A stretch of 6,119 nt of DNA from Comamonadaceae bacterium (GCA_947460165.1 CANHKH010000217.1:1-6119), one strand, 5' to 3'; shown: positions 1-6,119, counted from the first letter of the stretch. Program-made: numbers and translations. The notes: generated from the letters alone by a model not told the origin.

Positions 1-1002
1 CGCGAGGAGTTGCTCAGGCAAGCCCTGGTGGCGCGCCATTTTTTGCTGCGCGATCAGCACTATGTGGTGCAAGAGGGCAAGGTGGTCTTGCTCGACGAAG
101 GCACGGGCCGCCTGACGCCCAGCCGAAGCCTCACCGCGGGCTTGCACCAGGCGGTCGAAGCGCACCAGGGGCTGGCCATCAGCGAGCCCAGCCAATCGCT
201 GGGGCAAATGAGCTTCCAGGCCTTTTTCCGCCACTTTCGGCGGCTGGCCGGCACGACAGGCACGGCCCATGAAACCCGCTTTGAGCTCTGGCTCATCTAC
301 GGCCTGGGCGTGTTGTCCATCCCAACCCACAGAAAGAGGCTGCGCCAACAAGCCAGGCCCCAGGTGTTTGGCACCGAGGCTGAAAAAGACCAAGCCGTGA
401 TCGCCGAGATCGAGCGGCTCCATGGGCTGGGGCTGCCGGTGCTGGTGGGGCTGCGCAGCGTCCGGTCCAGCGACCGCCTGGCCGAGCAGTTGCGGGTCCG
501 CGCGCTGCCTTTTCGCTTGCTCAACGCGACTCGGCTGGCCGACGAGGCCGAGATCGTCAGCCAGGCAGGCCAAGCCGGGCGCATCACGGTGGCCACCAAC
601 ATGGCCGGGCGAGGAACCGATATTGCGCTGGGCCCGGGGGTGGCGGCCAGAGGTGGGCTGCAGGTCATCATGGCCGAGTGCAACGAGTCGTCCCGCATTG
701 ACCGGCAACTGGCCGGGCGTTGCGGGCGCCAGGGCGATCCAGGCCGGGTGGGCGCCTGGCTGAGCAGCGAGGACCCGCTGCTCAAGCGCCATCTCCCGGC
801 ATTTTGGTGCGCGCTCATCGAACGCCTGGCCGCCCACCGGTCCGCCTGGGCCCGGGCCCTGCTCAAAGGGGCAGCGCGTGTGGCTCTGTGGGCCGCGCAG
901 CGCCGCGCCGAGGCGCAAGCGCGCCAGCGCCGCCGCTCGGTGCTCGAGTCGGATGAGTGGATGGACAAGGCCTTGCCCTTCGGGGATGGCGCTGGATCTT
1001 GA
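1..1002 (+). CDS. Short SecA-like preprotein translocase ATPase, C-terminal part (5' end outside the window)
   Basis: This is a motor ATPase of the SecA family; SecA proteins push unfolded preproteins through SecYEG at the inner membrane. The frame is open from base 1, so the TTG at position 10 is internal and the true start lies upstream. Counting codons from base 1, SecA hallmarks appear in order: LLDEGTGR (30-37, cf. VDEHTGR), a GLHQAVEAHQG-type segment, AGTTGTA (83-89, cf. AGMTGTA), an IPTHR segment, VLVGLRS, LNATR (cf. LNAK), ATNMAGRGTDI (about 198-208), ESSRIDRQLAGRCGRQGDPG (229-248) and SSEDPLL. The arginines of the GRGTD and GRxGRQGD motifs are kept, so the second motor domain looks functional. 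After it come only about 70 residues, Arg/Ala-rich, ending with RRRSVLESDEWMDKAL, which resembles the start of the SecA scaffold helix (R..LLEYDDVMN). The rest of the scaffold, the helical wing and the zinc-binding C-tail are absent. No SecA-like sequence follows in other frames, so the short end looks natural. Walker A and B lie outside the window. Its partner may be the adhesin downstream (inference). [No confidence was given in the original answer; 0 is a placeholder.]. Confidence 0.
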   Translation, partial: REELLRQALVARHFLLRDQHYVVQEGKVVLLDEGTGRLTPSRSLTAGLHQAVEAHQGLAISEPSQSLGQMSFQAFFRHFRRLAGTTGTAHETRFELWLIYGLGVLSIPTHRKRLRQQARPQVFGTEAEKDQAVIAEIERLHGLGLPVLVGLRSVRSSDRLAEQLRVRALPFRLLNATRLADEAEIVSQAGQAGRITVATNMAGRGTDIALGPGVAARGGLQVIMAECNESSRIDRQLAGRCGRQGDPGRVGAWLSSEDPLLKRHLPAFWCALIERLAAHRSAWARALLKGAARVALWAAQRRAEAQARQRRRSVLESDEWMDKALPFGDGAGS

Positions 1003-1055
1003 GCTCGCCCGATTGATTCGCACGCCACGTTCGCATCTCGGGCGCGCTCACCAGC

Positions 1056-1135
1056 CACGCATCACCGGCCGGCTTGTCTCCTCCAGGGGCCCAGCCAGGT
1101 TTGGGTCCTTGTAGACAGCCTGCCGGTGATTCGTG
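1056..1135. repeat. 80-bp imperfect inverted repeat (long hairpin) after the secA-like gene
   Basis: The left arm 1056-1079 and the right arm 1113-1135 form 21 Watson-Crick pairs by hand, interrupted by two mismatches (1060/1131 and 1070/1121) and one bulged T (1075). The 33-nt centre can fold further: 1085-1087 pairs with 1107-1109 and 1090-1092 with 1103-1105, with a G-U pair and one bulge, leaving a loop near 1093-1102. It starts about 54 bases after the secA-like stop codon. No T-tract follows, so it is not a classical intrinsic terminator. It could be a structured transcript end that stabilises the secA-like mRNA, an atypical terminator, or the remnant of a small palindromic repeat element. 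Confidence 0.6.
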
Positions 1136-1503
1136 CAGACAAAGCTTATTCCCAGGCGCGAAGACTGCTCGCCATGACCCCTGCTCGCAGACGGGCATGA
1201 GCCCCACTGCACGCCGTGGCCCTGTTTTTTCTACGCCATCGTGTTTGAGTTTCGCTTGCAGACCGATCGACAGATGGGTGCTTTCTCTGCGCAGTATTTA
1301 GAAGTATTTCTTGAGCCCTGAGGGTCTCATTGAAGTTTACTTTTGAAAGCTGCCAGATATTCAGCACGCAAGGATTTGCAAGAAAAGACGAAAGCTGTCT
1401 GATGAAATTGCAAAAAAGTATTTCCTTGTCAAAAAGTCCGTTAAAGCAATTCATCAAATGTTCAAAAAATGCTTGGCTTCATGGGCAAAGTTTCGAGCGA
1501 CTC

Positions 1504-1519
1504 ACCGTTGACAAACGGT
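1504..1519 (+). promoter_or_regulatory. TTGACA box inside a 16-bp palindrome (possible operator or -35 element)
   Basis: Bases 1504-1509 (ACCGTT) and 1514-1519 (AACGGT) form a perfect 6-bp inverted repeat around GACA. The exact sigma-70 -35 consensus TTGACA sits inside it at 1508-1513. At spacings of 15 to 19 bases there is no credible -10 hexamer (the region reads TTGCCCAAA), so a working sigma-70 promoter is doubtful. A regulator-binding site or a promoter for an activator-dependent polymerase remains possible. The site lies about 260 bases upstream of the adhesin start, at the end of the AT-rich stretch. Confidence 0.2.
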
Positions 1520-1535
1520 TTGATGGTCATTGCCC

Positions 1536-1556
1536 AAACCCTGTCACACAGGGTTT
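1536..1556. repeat. Perfect 9-bp hairpin with 3-nt loop
   Basis: AAACCCTGT (1536-1544) and ACAGGGTTT (1548-1556) are exact reverse complements around a CAC loop. On the forward strand the stem is followed by only one more T and then CCC, so it is a weak candidate for an intrinsic terminator. It lies in the gap upstream of the adhesin and could be a pause site, an attenuator in a long leader, or a protein-binding palindrome. Confidence 0.4.
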
Positions 1557-1712
1557 TCCCCTGCTATTTCGCTTCGCTTCTTTGGCCAATGGGCCTGCAG
1601 CGCTGAGTGACCTGACATGTATTTTTTCTCCCCTGGCTGGCATGCTTTTCCAAGGCATTTTCAATCCAGTCCTTTGCGCCAGATTGGCCTGTTTGGGGCA
1701 GGGTCTGGGCGC

Positions 1713-1734
1713 CTCAAGCCTGTTCCTGCTTGAG
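1713..1734. repeat. 7-bp inverted repeat upstream of the adhesin gene
   Basis: CTCAAGC (1713-1719) and GCTTGAG (1728-1734) pair around an 8-nt loop. A T-run exists (1764-1770) but begins about 30 bases later, too far for a normal intrinsic terminator. If the adhesin transcript has a long leader, this hairpin would lie close to the start codon and could affect translation. A stem this short can arise by chance. Confidence 0.25.
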
Positions 1735-1755
1735 TCCTAGCGCTTGTTTGCCGAG

Positions 1756-1770
1756 TCTCCCCCTTTTTTT
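1756..1770 (+). promoter_or_regulatory. Pyrimidine tract in place of a Shine-Dalgarno sequence
   Basis: The 15 bases TCTCCCCCTTTTTTT end nine bases before the ATG at 1780. No purine-rich AGGAGG-like motif lies within 20 bases of the start. An in-frame TGA at 1774-1776 closes the frame upstream, so ATG 1780 is the earliest possible start, and the protein begins well inside the expected prefix domain from there. Pyrimidine-rich leaders can be bound by ribosomal protein S1; whether that happens here is inference. Confidence 0.45.
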
Positions 1771-1779
1771 GCTTGACCC

Positions 1780-4700
1780 ATGACTTCAAACATCACACTC
1801 CTGGTTGTCTCACACAACAATGCCACCCCCCTCACGTTGAAGGCGGGCCAGGCGACTGTTTACAAAGCACGCGCGGGAGAGCGCTATCGCCTGACGCGAT
1901 CGGAAGACACGGATGCATCCCCCCTGCCTCGTGTGGTGGTGCGGCGTGTTGGCGAAGACTTGCGACTGGATGACGCAGACAACACCCAGTTCACCCTGGA
2001 AAATTACTTTGCCGTTTGCAAAGATTCTGGCTGCGAACTGATTCTAGGCTCGGCGGGCTCCGATGGCCTGGTCTTCACCGATGGCTCTGCGCCTCTGGCC
2101 ATGCTGAGTGACGGCTCGGCCTTGCTCTATGTGCAAGGTGGTCAGGAGGCCTTGGCGGCCATGGTGTCGGGCAGTTCGAGTTTGCGCTTGGCCATGGCCG
2201 AGCCTGTGGGTCAGGCCGGCCTGGCGGCAACACAGGGTCAGGTCAGCGCTCAAGACGCGTTGTCTCAATGGGGCCCGCCTCGCCTCAAGGAGACTCTCGC
2301 AGGATCAGGCCAAGCTCAAACCTCAGAAGACAGCAACCCCTATCTGAATGGCTGGCTGGGCGTGGCAGGGGGCTTCGTACTGCTGGGGCTGGGGGCAGGC
2401 GGGTCGGGATCGACAGCGGCTGCCACAGACCAGACGCCGCCTGCCCTGCCGCAGACGCCTCTGGTCATCACCGATGACGTCGACAAGCTGACCGGAGAGC
2501 TGGCGCCTCAAGCCATCACCAACGACACCACGCCGCGTTTTTCGGGCAGTGGCGCAGAAGCGGGCGCTGTGGTCAATCTGATGGACGGGGCGGCCGTGCT
2601 GGGTAAAGCGACCGTGGCCGCGAACGGATCCTGGAGTTTCACGCCGACGACAGCTTTGGCTGAAGGCCTGCACCGCATCAGCTACACCCTCACCGATGCG
2701 GCGGGCAACAAAAGCCTGGCGAGCACGCCAGTGGCTTTCACGGTGGACACCCAGGCCCCAGGCGCTCTGGGCGTGATGCTGGACCCTAGCGACAGCGGCA
2801 TCTTGGCCAACGGCGTCAAGCTGCGCGTGCTGCTCAACCCCCAGGCCGCCGTGGGCGACGAGGTGCTCACCCTGATCTTGCGAGATGGCGTTGAAATAAA
2901 GTCCGTCAAGCAGGCGCTGACCAGCGTTGACATTGCACAAGGCTATGCAGTGCAGCAGATAGATGCCTCGGTGGTGGCAGTCAACGGGCGCTTTAGCACA
3001 TCGACACAGTTGTCAGACGCTGCAGGCAATGTGGGCGCACTGCTGCTCAAGTCCGATACCTTTACCATTCTCAACGGACTGGTGCATGACGACTACCTGG
3101 CCAATGCCTTTGTGTTTGTGGACCGCAACCGCAATGACATTTTCGACCAAGGCGAAGTCAATGCCCGCACCGACGGCAGCGGGCGCTTTAGCCTCACCAT
3201 AGACCCCAGCGCAGGACTGCCCATTATTTCGATTGGCGGCGTGGACACTGCCACTGGCTTGCCCAACGCCAATGTCTTGTACAAGGGTTATACCGGGGCC
3301 GTAGACCCCCGCAACACTGGCCTGGATATTGTGTTGTCTCCCTTGTCGACGCTCATTTCGGCGGTGGCTGACCAAACCACGCCCAAGGAGCGTATGGTTG
3401 GCTTGAAAGACCTGGAAGCCGCTTCCGCACTGGTCAACCAGGTACTCGACCTTAAAAACGACAAGCCCATCAGTTTGCTGAGCTTTGATCCGGTGAAAGA
3501 TCCAGATCAAGGAGGTTCAAGCGATAAAGGCCTTCTCACGGTCAACCGCCAACTCGGTGTGGTGTTTGAGGCGGTCAACAGCATGTTGAGCGGTGCAGCA
3601 GCAGGCTCCAAGACTTCGGTCGGGCCTGCCAGCGCGTACGGCATCACCACGCTGGCGTCCACAGTGGTTGAGCTAGGAGGCTCGGCCCTGCCCAAGACAC
3701 TGAGTCTGAGCAGCGCAACGGATATCCCCATCCTCCTTCAAGGCAGCATCGCGGCCTACAACGAGGTCGCCAATACCCGAGATCTGTACGCCAGCAGTGC
3801 TGCAAGCCTGGACGCCATCAGCCAGGTCGTGGCTTCCTACAACGCACGGATCGACACCACAACGAACAGGGGGGCTCAGTCGGAGGAATCCATAGCCACC
3901 TTGCAGGCAGCCCGCTCCTTGCTGCCTATTTTGAGAGACATCGGCTTCCAAGCCACAAGCAGCCTGGGTGGCGATATTTCGCTGAGCCCACAAGTCCAGG
4001 AGCTGACTGGCTTGCTCTCCTCGGGGGCTGAGGCTTACGTCACGCAACAAATCCAGGCCCGCAACATCGATGAGCTGTACGCGCAAGAGGCCAGTGGCGG
4101 CGCTGGGAGTTTGATTCGGCTTGACATCAATCTGCCCGCGCTGGGCCTGGGCGACACGGTAGACAGCGTCACACTGTCGCTGCCTGCGGGCCTGGAACTG
4201 TGGATGGTGAACCCCCTCAACGGCGAGGCCACCCAACTTGCACCTTCTGACGGTTCCAAGTACACGGTGGACCCCGAGGATGTGGGCAACCTTTATATCA
4301 AAGGCAACGCCCCCACCAGCGGCAATGTGCTGGTCGAGGGCAGCAACACAGTTGGCGGTGTGCTCACCAGTTACAGCGACACGCTTGGGGTCTTCGTCGA
4401 GGCCAGCACCCCGAGCTCGCCGGTGGCCGACCTGCCACTGGCCACGGACGACAGCGGCCACAGCACAGGCGGGGGGGCGCCCAGCAATAAGGCCGCGCCC
4501 ACCCTGGGCGGCACCTTGAATTCAGCGCTGGCACCAGGCCAGACCCTGCAGGTCTACGATGGCACTCAACTCTTGGGCCAAGCCACTGCCACCAACGGCG
4601 CCTGGAGCTTTACGCCCTCAACCCCCTTGGGCGAGGGCGAGCACAGCTTGGTGGTGCGGGTGGTCGATGGCCAAGGCAATGTGGTTTATGCCTCCAGCCC

Positions 4701-6119
4701 TTTGAACTACCAGGTCGACACGGTCGCACCGACGGTGGCCATCACCAGCAACACCGACAGCTTGTTGGCCGGTCAAAGTGCCACCATCAGCTTTAGCTTC
4801 AGTGAAGTGCCCGTGGGCCTGAGTGCTGCTGACATCACCACCCTGGGCGGCACGCTCACGGGCCTGAGTGCCAGCAGCAACCCCAAGGTCTACACCGCCA
4901 CCTTCACGCCCTCGCCAGAGAGCAGCGGTGAGGCCAGCATCACGGTGGCCGGCTATGGTGACGCCGCAGGCAACGCGGGCGCCGGCGGGGCGTTCAGCGG
5001 CTTGGAGTTTCAAACCATCACCTCGTTGGTGGTCGCTGAGTCATGGTTGTCGACCTTGATCAACGCCATCGCCGACCAGCGCAATGGCGCGGCCACCGGG
5101 GCCAGTGGCTCCGAGTTGAGCCAAGCGGCCGAAGTGGCCAACACGGTGTTGGGTTTGAATGACACCCAGGCCAAGCACTTGCTCAGCTTTGATCCCAAGC
5201 ACCCGCCAATGCCTTTGAGTGAGGCTGATGAAAACTTGCTGTCGATCAACCGCCAGCTTGAGATTGTCTTGGAGTCCATAGGGGCCCTGCTGCTGGCAGC
5301 CGCATCTTCTGCAGACGTCTCCACCAGTGCAATCAACGCCATTGGCGTGGCTGCGCTGGCCGACTTGATGGTGCAGCGCGGCAAAGCAGGTAAGAGTGCC
5401 GATTTAAGCGACGCTGCAGACGTGCTCTTGCTGATACAAGCGAGCATGGCGGCGAGCAACGCAGCAGGCTTGACCCAGGACCTTCGTGCAAGCGAGCCGG
5501 CCAGCTTGAACGCCATCAGCCAGGTCATTGCCAGCTACAACTCGCTCATAGACACTGCGACGCACGACAGCGCACGGTCCGAGGAAGCGCTTGCTGCCAT
5601 GCGCGCTGCGAGCAGTCTGCTGCTGCCCGTGTTGCAGGGTATCGGTGAGGAGGCTGCCAATGGCTTGGGCGGCGATCTTTCCCTGGGCCCACAAGTCCAG
5701 GCGCTGACTGACCAGATCGCCTCAGATGCCGATGCCACTGTCAAGGCGCAAACTGCCACCATCCTCAGCCAAGACCCCAATGAGATACACGCGGCACAGG
5801 CCAGCGGCGGCGCCGGGCGTCTGATTCGGCTCGATATTCAATTGCCCGTGCTGGACCAGGGCGACACGGTTGGCAGCGTCACACTGACTGTGCCAGCCGG
5901 CCTGGAGTTGTGGTGGGTCAACCCGCTCAACGGCAAAGCCACCCAACTCGCTCCCTCAAGCGGCTCCGCATACGCGGTGACCCCGGAGCAAGTGGCAAAC
6001 CTCTACATCAAAGGCGACACCCCCTTCAGCGGCAATGTGCTGGTCGAGGTCAAAGCCACAGTCAACGGTGTGCTCACAAGCTTCAGTGACACCCTGGCGG
6101 TCATTGTCGAGGCCAGCGC
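1780..6119 (+). CDS. Giant Bap/BapA-like Ig-repeat adhesin (3' end outside the window)
   Basis: This is a very large repeat-built protein of the biofilm-associated surface adhesin type, open for 1446 codons to the right edge. Start: ATG 1780, with a TGA two codons upstream in frame. Layout by residue: 1-about 140, BapA-type prefix (LKAGQATVYKARAGERYRL, then RRVGEDLRL, an ENYF strand, and DGSALLYVQGG); 188-208, hydrophobic Gly-rich segment before a Gly/Ser linker; about 230-328, Bap-type Ig-like domain with ANGSWSFTP and ending VDTQAP; 329-431, a second Ig-like type (GDEVLTLIL, DIAQGY, SDAAGN); 432-520, SdrD-B-like domain with FVDRNRNDIFDQGE and TDGSGRF; 521-876, module A; 877-903, linker; 904-984, Ig-like ending VDTVAP; 985-1085, Big_12-like Ig; 1089-1446, module B. 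No Sec signal peptide is seen, which fits type I secretion, whose signal would be at the unseen C-terminus. The only cysteines I find are C80 and C85. Family and fold are well supported. The export route and the link to the upstream SecA-like gene are inference. Confidence 0.9.
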   Translation, partial: MTSNITLLVVSHNNATPLTLKAGQATVYKARAGERYRLTRSEDTDASPLPRVVVRRVGEDLRLDDADNTQFTLENYFAVCKDSGCELILGSAGSDGLVFTDGSAPLAMLSDGSALLYVQGGQEALAAMVSGSSSLRLAMAEPVGQAGLAATQGQVSAQDALSQWGPPRLKETLAGSGQAQTSEDSNPYLNGWLGVAGGFVLLGLGAGGSGSTAAATDQTPPALPQTPLVITDDVDKLTGELAPQAITNDTTPRFSGSGAEAGAVVNLMDGAAVLGKATVAANGSWSFTPTTALAEGLHRISYTLTDAAGNKSLASTPVAFTVDTQAPGALGVMLDPSDSGILANGVKLRVLLNPQAAVGDEVLTLILRDGVEIKSVKQALTSVDIAQGYAVQQIDASVVAVNGRFSTSTQLSDAAGNVGALLLKSDTFTILNGLVHDDYLANAFVFVDRNRNDIFDQGEVNARTDGSGRFSLTIDPSAGLPIISIGGVDTATGLPNANVLYKGYTGAVDPRNTGLDIVLSPLSTLISAVADQTTPKERMVGLKDLEAASALVNQVLDLKNDKPISLLSFDPVKDPDQGGSSDKGLLTVNRQLGVVFEAVNSMLSGAAAGSKTSVGPASAYGITTLASTVVELGGSALPKTLSLSSATDIPILLQGSIAAYNEVANTRDLYASSAASLDAISQVVASYNARIDTTTNRGAQSEESIATLQAARSLLPILRDIGFQATSSLGGDISLSPQVQELTGLLSSGAEAYVTQQIQARNIDELYAQEASGGAGSLIRLDINLPALGLGDTVDSVTLSLPAGLELWMVNPLNGEATQLAPSDGSKYTVDPEDVGNLYIKGNAPTSGNVLVEGSNTVGGVLTSYSDTLGVFVEASTPSSPVADLPLATDDSGHSTGGGAPSNKAAPTLGGTLNSALAPGQTLQVYDGTQLLGQATATNGAWSFTPSTPLGEGEHSLVVRVVDGQGNVVYASSPLNYQVDTVAPTVAITSNTDSLLAGQSATISFSFSEVPVGLSAADITTLGGTLTGLSASSNPKVYTATFTPSPESSGEASITVAGYGDAAGNAGAGGAFSGLEFQTITSLVVAESWLSTLINAIADQRNGAATGASGSELSQAAEVANTVLGLNDTQAKHLLSFDPKHPPMPLSEADENLLSINRQLEIVLESIGALLLAAASSADVSTSAINAIGVAALADLMVQRGKAGKSADLSDAADVLLLIQASMAASNAAGLTQDLRASEPASLNAISQVIASYNSLIDTATHDSARSEEALAAMRAASSLLLPVLQGIGEEAANGLGGDLSLGPQVQALTDQIASDADATVKAQTATILSQDPNEIHAAQASGGAGRLIRLDIQLPVLDQGDTVGSVTLTVPAGLELWWVNPLNGKATQLAPSSGSAYAVTPEQVANLYIKGDTPFSGNVLVEVKATVNGVLTSFSDTLAVIVEAS
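3340..4407 (+). repeat. Repeat module A inside the adhesin (residues 521-876)
   Basis: This is the first copy of a module of about 356 residues. It opens with PLSTLISAVADQ, then a stretch poor in beta-type pattern and rich in Ala, Leu, Ser and Gln that I expect to be helical. Landmarks there are LLSFDP, LLTVNRQL, SLDAISQVVASYN (676-688), a SEES..TLQAARSLLPIL segment and LGGDISLSPQVQ. From S772 a beta-rich part follows: LIRLDINLP, GDTVDSVTLSLPAGLELW, VNPLNG, NLYIKG, SGNVLVE and the closing VEAS. The beta part resembles the PaG/gL/G-type Ig or cadherin-like repeats of large adhesins. I do not recognise the helical part as a named domain. Confidence 0.85.
5044..6117 (+). repeat. Repeat module B inside the adhesin (residues 1089-1446)
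   Basis: This second copy is collinear with module A at an offset of 566-570 residues, so there are almost no net insertions or deletions. Landmarks match one for one: WLSTLINAIADQ, LLSFDP, LLSINRQL, SLNAISQVIASYN (1242-1254), SEEALAAMRAASSLLLPVL and LGGDLSLGPQVQ. By hand alignment the beta part (1342-1446 against 772-876) has 79 identities in 105 positions; the helical part is visibly less conserved. The window ends at the end of this copy, so more copies may follow. The two copies are also clearly alike at DNA level over the beta part (around 4091-4240 against 5801-5950). Confidence 0.85.

Larger units (their letters stand above)
1003..1779. other. Long intergenic region without a convincing gene, locally AT-rich
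   Basis: These 777 bases separate the secA-like gene from the adhesin gene. The first part (to about 1230) is GC-rich and holds a large inverted repeat. From about 1230 the composition changes: 1321-1500 has 68 G+C in 180 bases by hand count (38 %), against an estimated 60 % or more in the flanking genes. A-runs and T-runs are common there. Short open frames exist, for example 1330-1740 from a TTG, but none has a ribosome binding site, a recognisable motif or codon use like the neighbours. I read the region as the end of one transcription unit plus a long upstream control region or untranslated leader of the adhesin gene. No tRNA, known riboswitch, insertion sequence or CRISPR array is visible. 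Confidence 0.7.

Noticed and set aside
10..12. TTG at position 10 as the start of the SecA-like protein
   Set aside because: The frame is open back to base 1 and family similarity already runs through the first codons, so this is an internal leucine of a gene cut by the window edge.
297..1058. Reverse-strand open frame of 253 codons opposite the secA-like gene
   Set aside because: It is a shadow of a forward frame with unmistakable SecA motifs; its own translation is Arg/Ala/Ser-rich and meaningless.
1056..1135. Integron attC site or insertion-sequence remnant
   Set aside because: The arms lack the GTTRRRY/RYYYAAC core boxes of attC sites, and there is no transposase, target-site duplication or cassette-like gene beside them.
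1330..1740. Open frame of 136 codons in the intergenic gap, beginning with TTG
   Set aside because: It has no ribosome binding site, no recognisable motif, six cysteines and a composition unlike the neighbours, and it runs across the palindromes and AT-rich DNA. An open frame of this length can arise by chance.
1713..1770. Intrinsic terminator from the CTCAAGC/GCTTGAG hairpin and the T-run
   Set aside because: The T-run begins about 30 bases after the stem and the stem is only 7 bp, so the two do not form a standard terminator.
1780..2405. LapA-type retention module with a di-alanine LapG cleavage site, or a Sec signal peptide
   Set aside because: The N-terminus has no basic region plus long hydrophobic core, and no [T/A/P]AA[G/V] site is found at the expected place in the prefix. 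The nearest string, TAAA in the linker after the hydrophobic segment, does not fit.
3673..4461. Long reverse-strand open frame of 262 codons opposite the adhesin
   Set aside because: It lies entirely inside the clearly coding forward frame and its translation has no domain pattern. GC-rich repeat DNA often leaves the opposite strand open.

Overview
The window looks like chromosomal DNA of a GC-rich proteobacterium. Codon use and protein style suggest Betaproteobacteria, probably Burkholderiales near the Comamonadaceae; this is an inference from style, not from a marker gene. It holds two forward-strand genes, both cut by the window edges, separated by an unusually long, non-coding and locally AT-rich gap.

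Left (1-1002): the C-terminal part of a SecA-type preprotein translocase ATPase. The end of the preprotein-binding/NBD1 region and the whole second motor domain are present with intact signature motifs. The protein stops where the long helix of the SecA scaffold domain should begin, so it is a short SecA-like paralogue rather than the housekeeping SecA.

Middle (1003-1779): 777 bp with no convincing gene. It contains an 80-bp imperfect inverted repeat shortly after the secA-like stop, an AT-rich stretch (38 % GC over 1321-1500 by hand count), a TTGACA box inside a palindrome, a perfect 9-bp hairpin, and a 15-nt pyrimidine run just before the next start codon in place of a Shine-Dalgarno sequence.

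Right (1780-6119, open at the right edge): the first 1446 codons of a giant surface protein of the biofilm-associated (Bap/BapA/LapF-like) kind. It has no classical signal peptide. An N-terminal BapA-type prefix is followed by a hydrophobic Gly-rich segment, and then by a mosaic of Ig-like domains, one SdrD-B-like domain with a DxNxND loop, and two copies of a module of about 356 residues (a putatively helical part plus a beta part) repeated at about 570 residues. I do not recognise the helical part of this module.

Taken together, a short SecA-like motor gene lies directly upstream of a large Ig-repeat adhesin. The arrangement suggests, but does not prove, that the motor protein helps export or handle the adhesin. 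The AT-rich gap is the likely site of control of adhesin expression.
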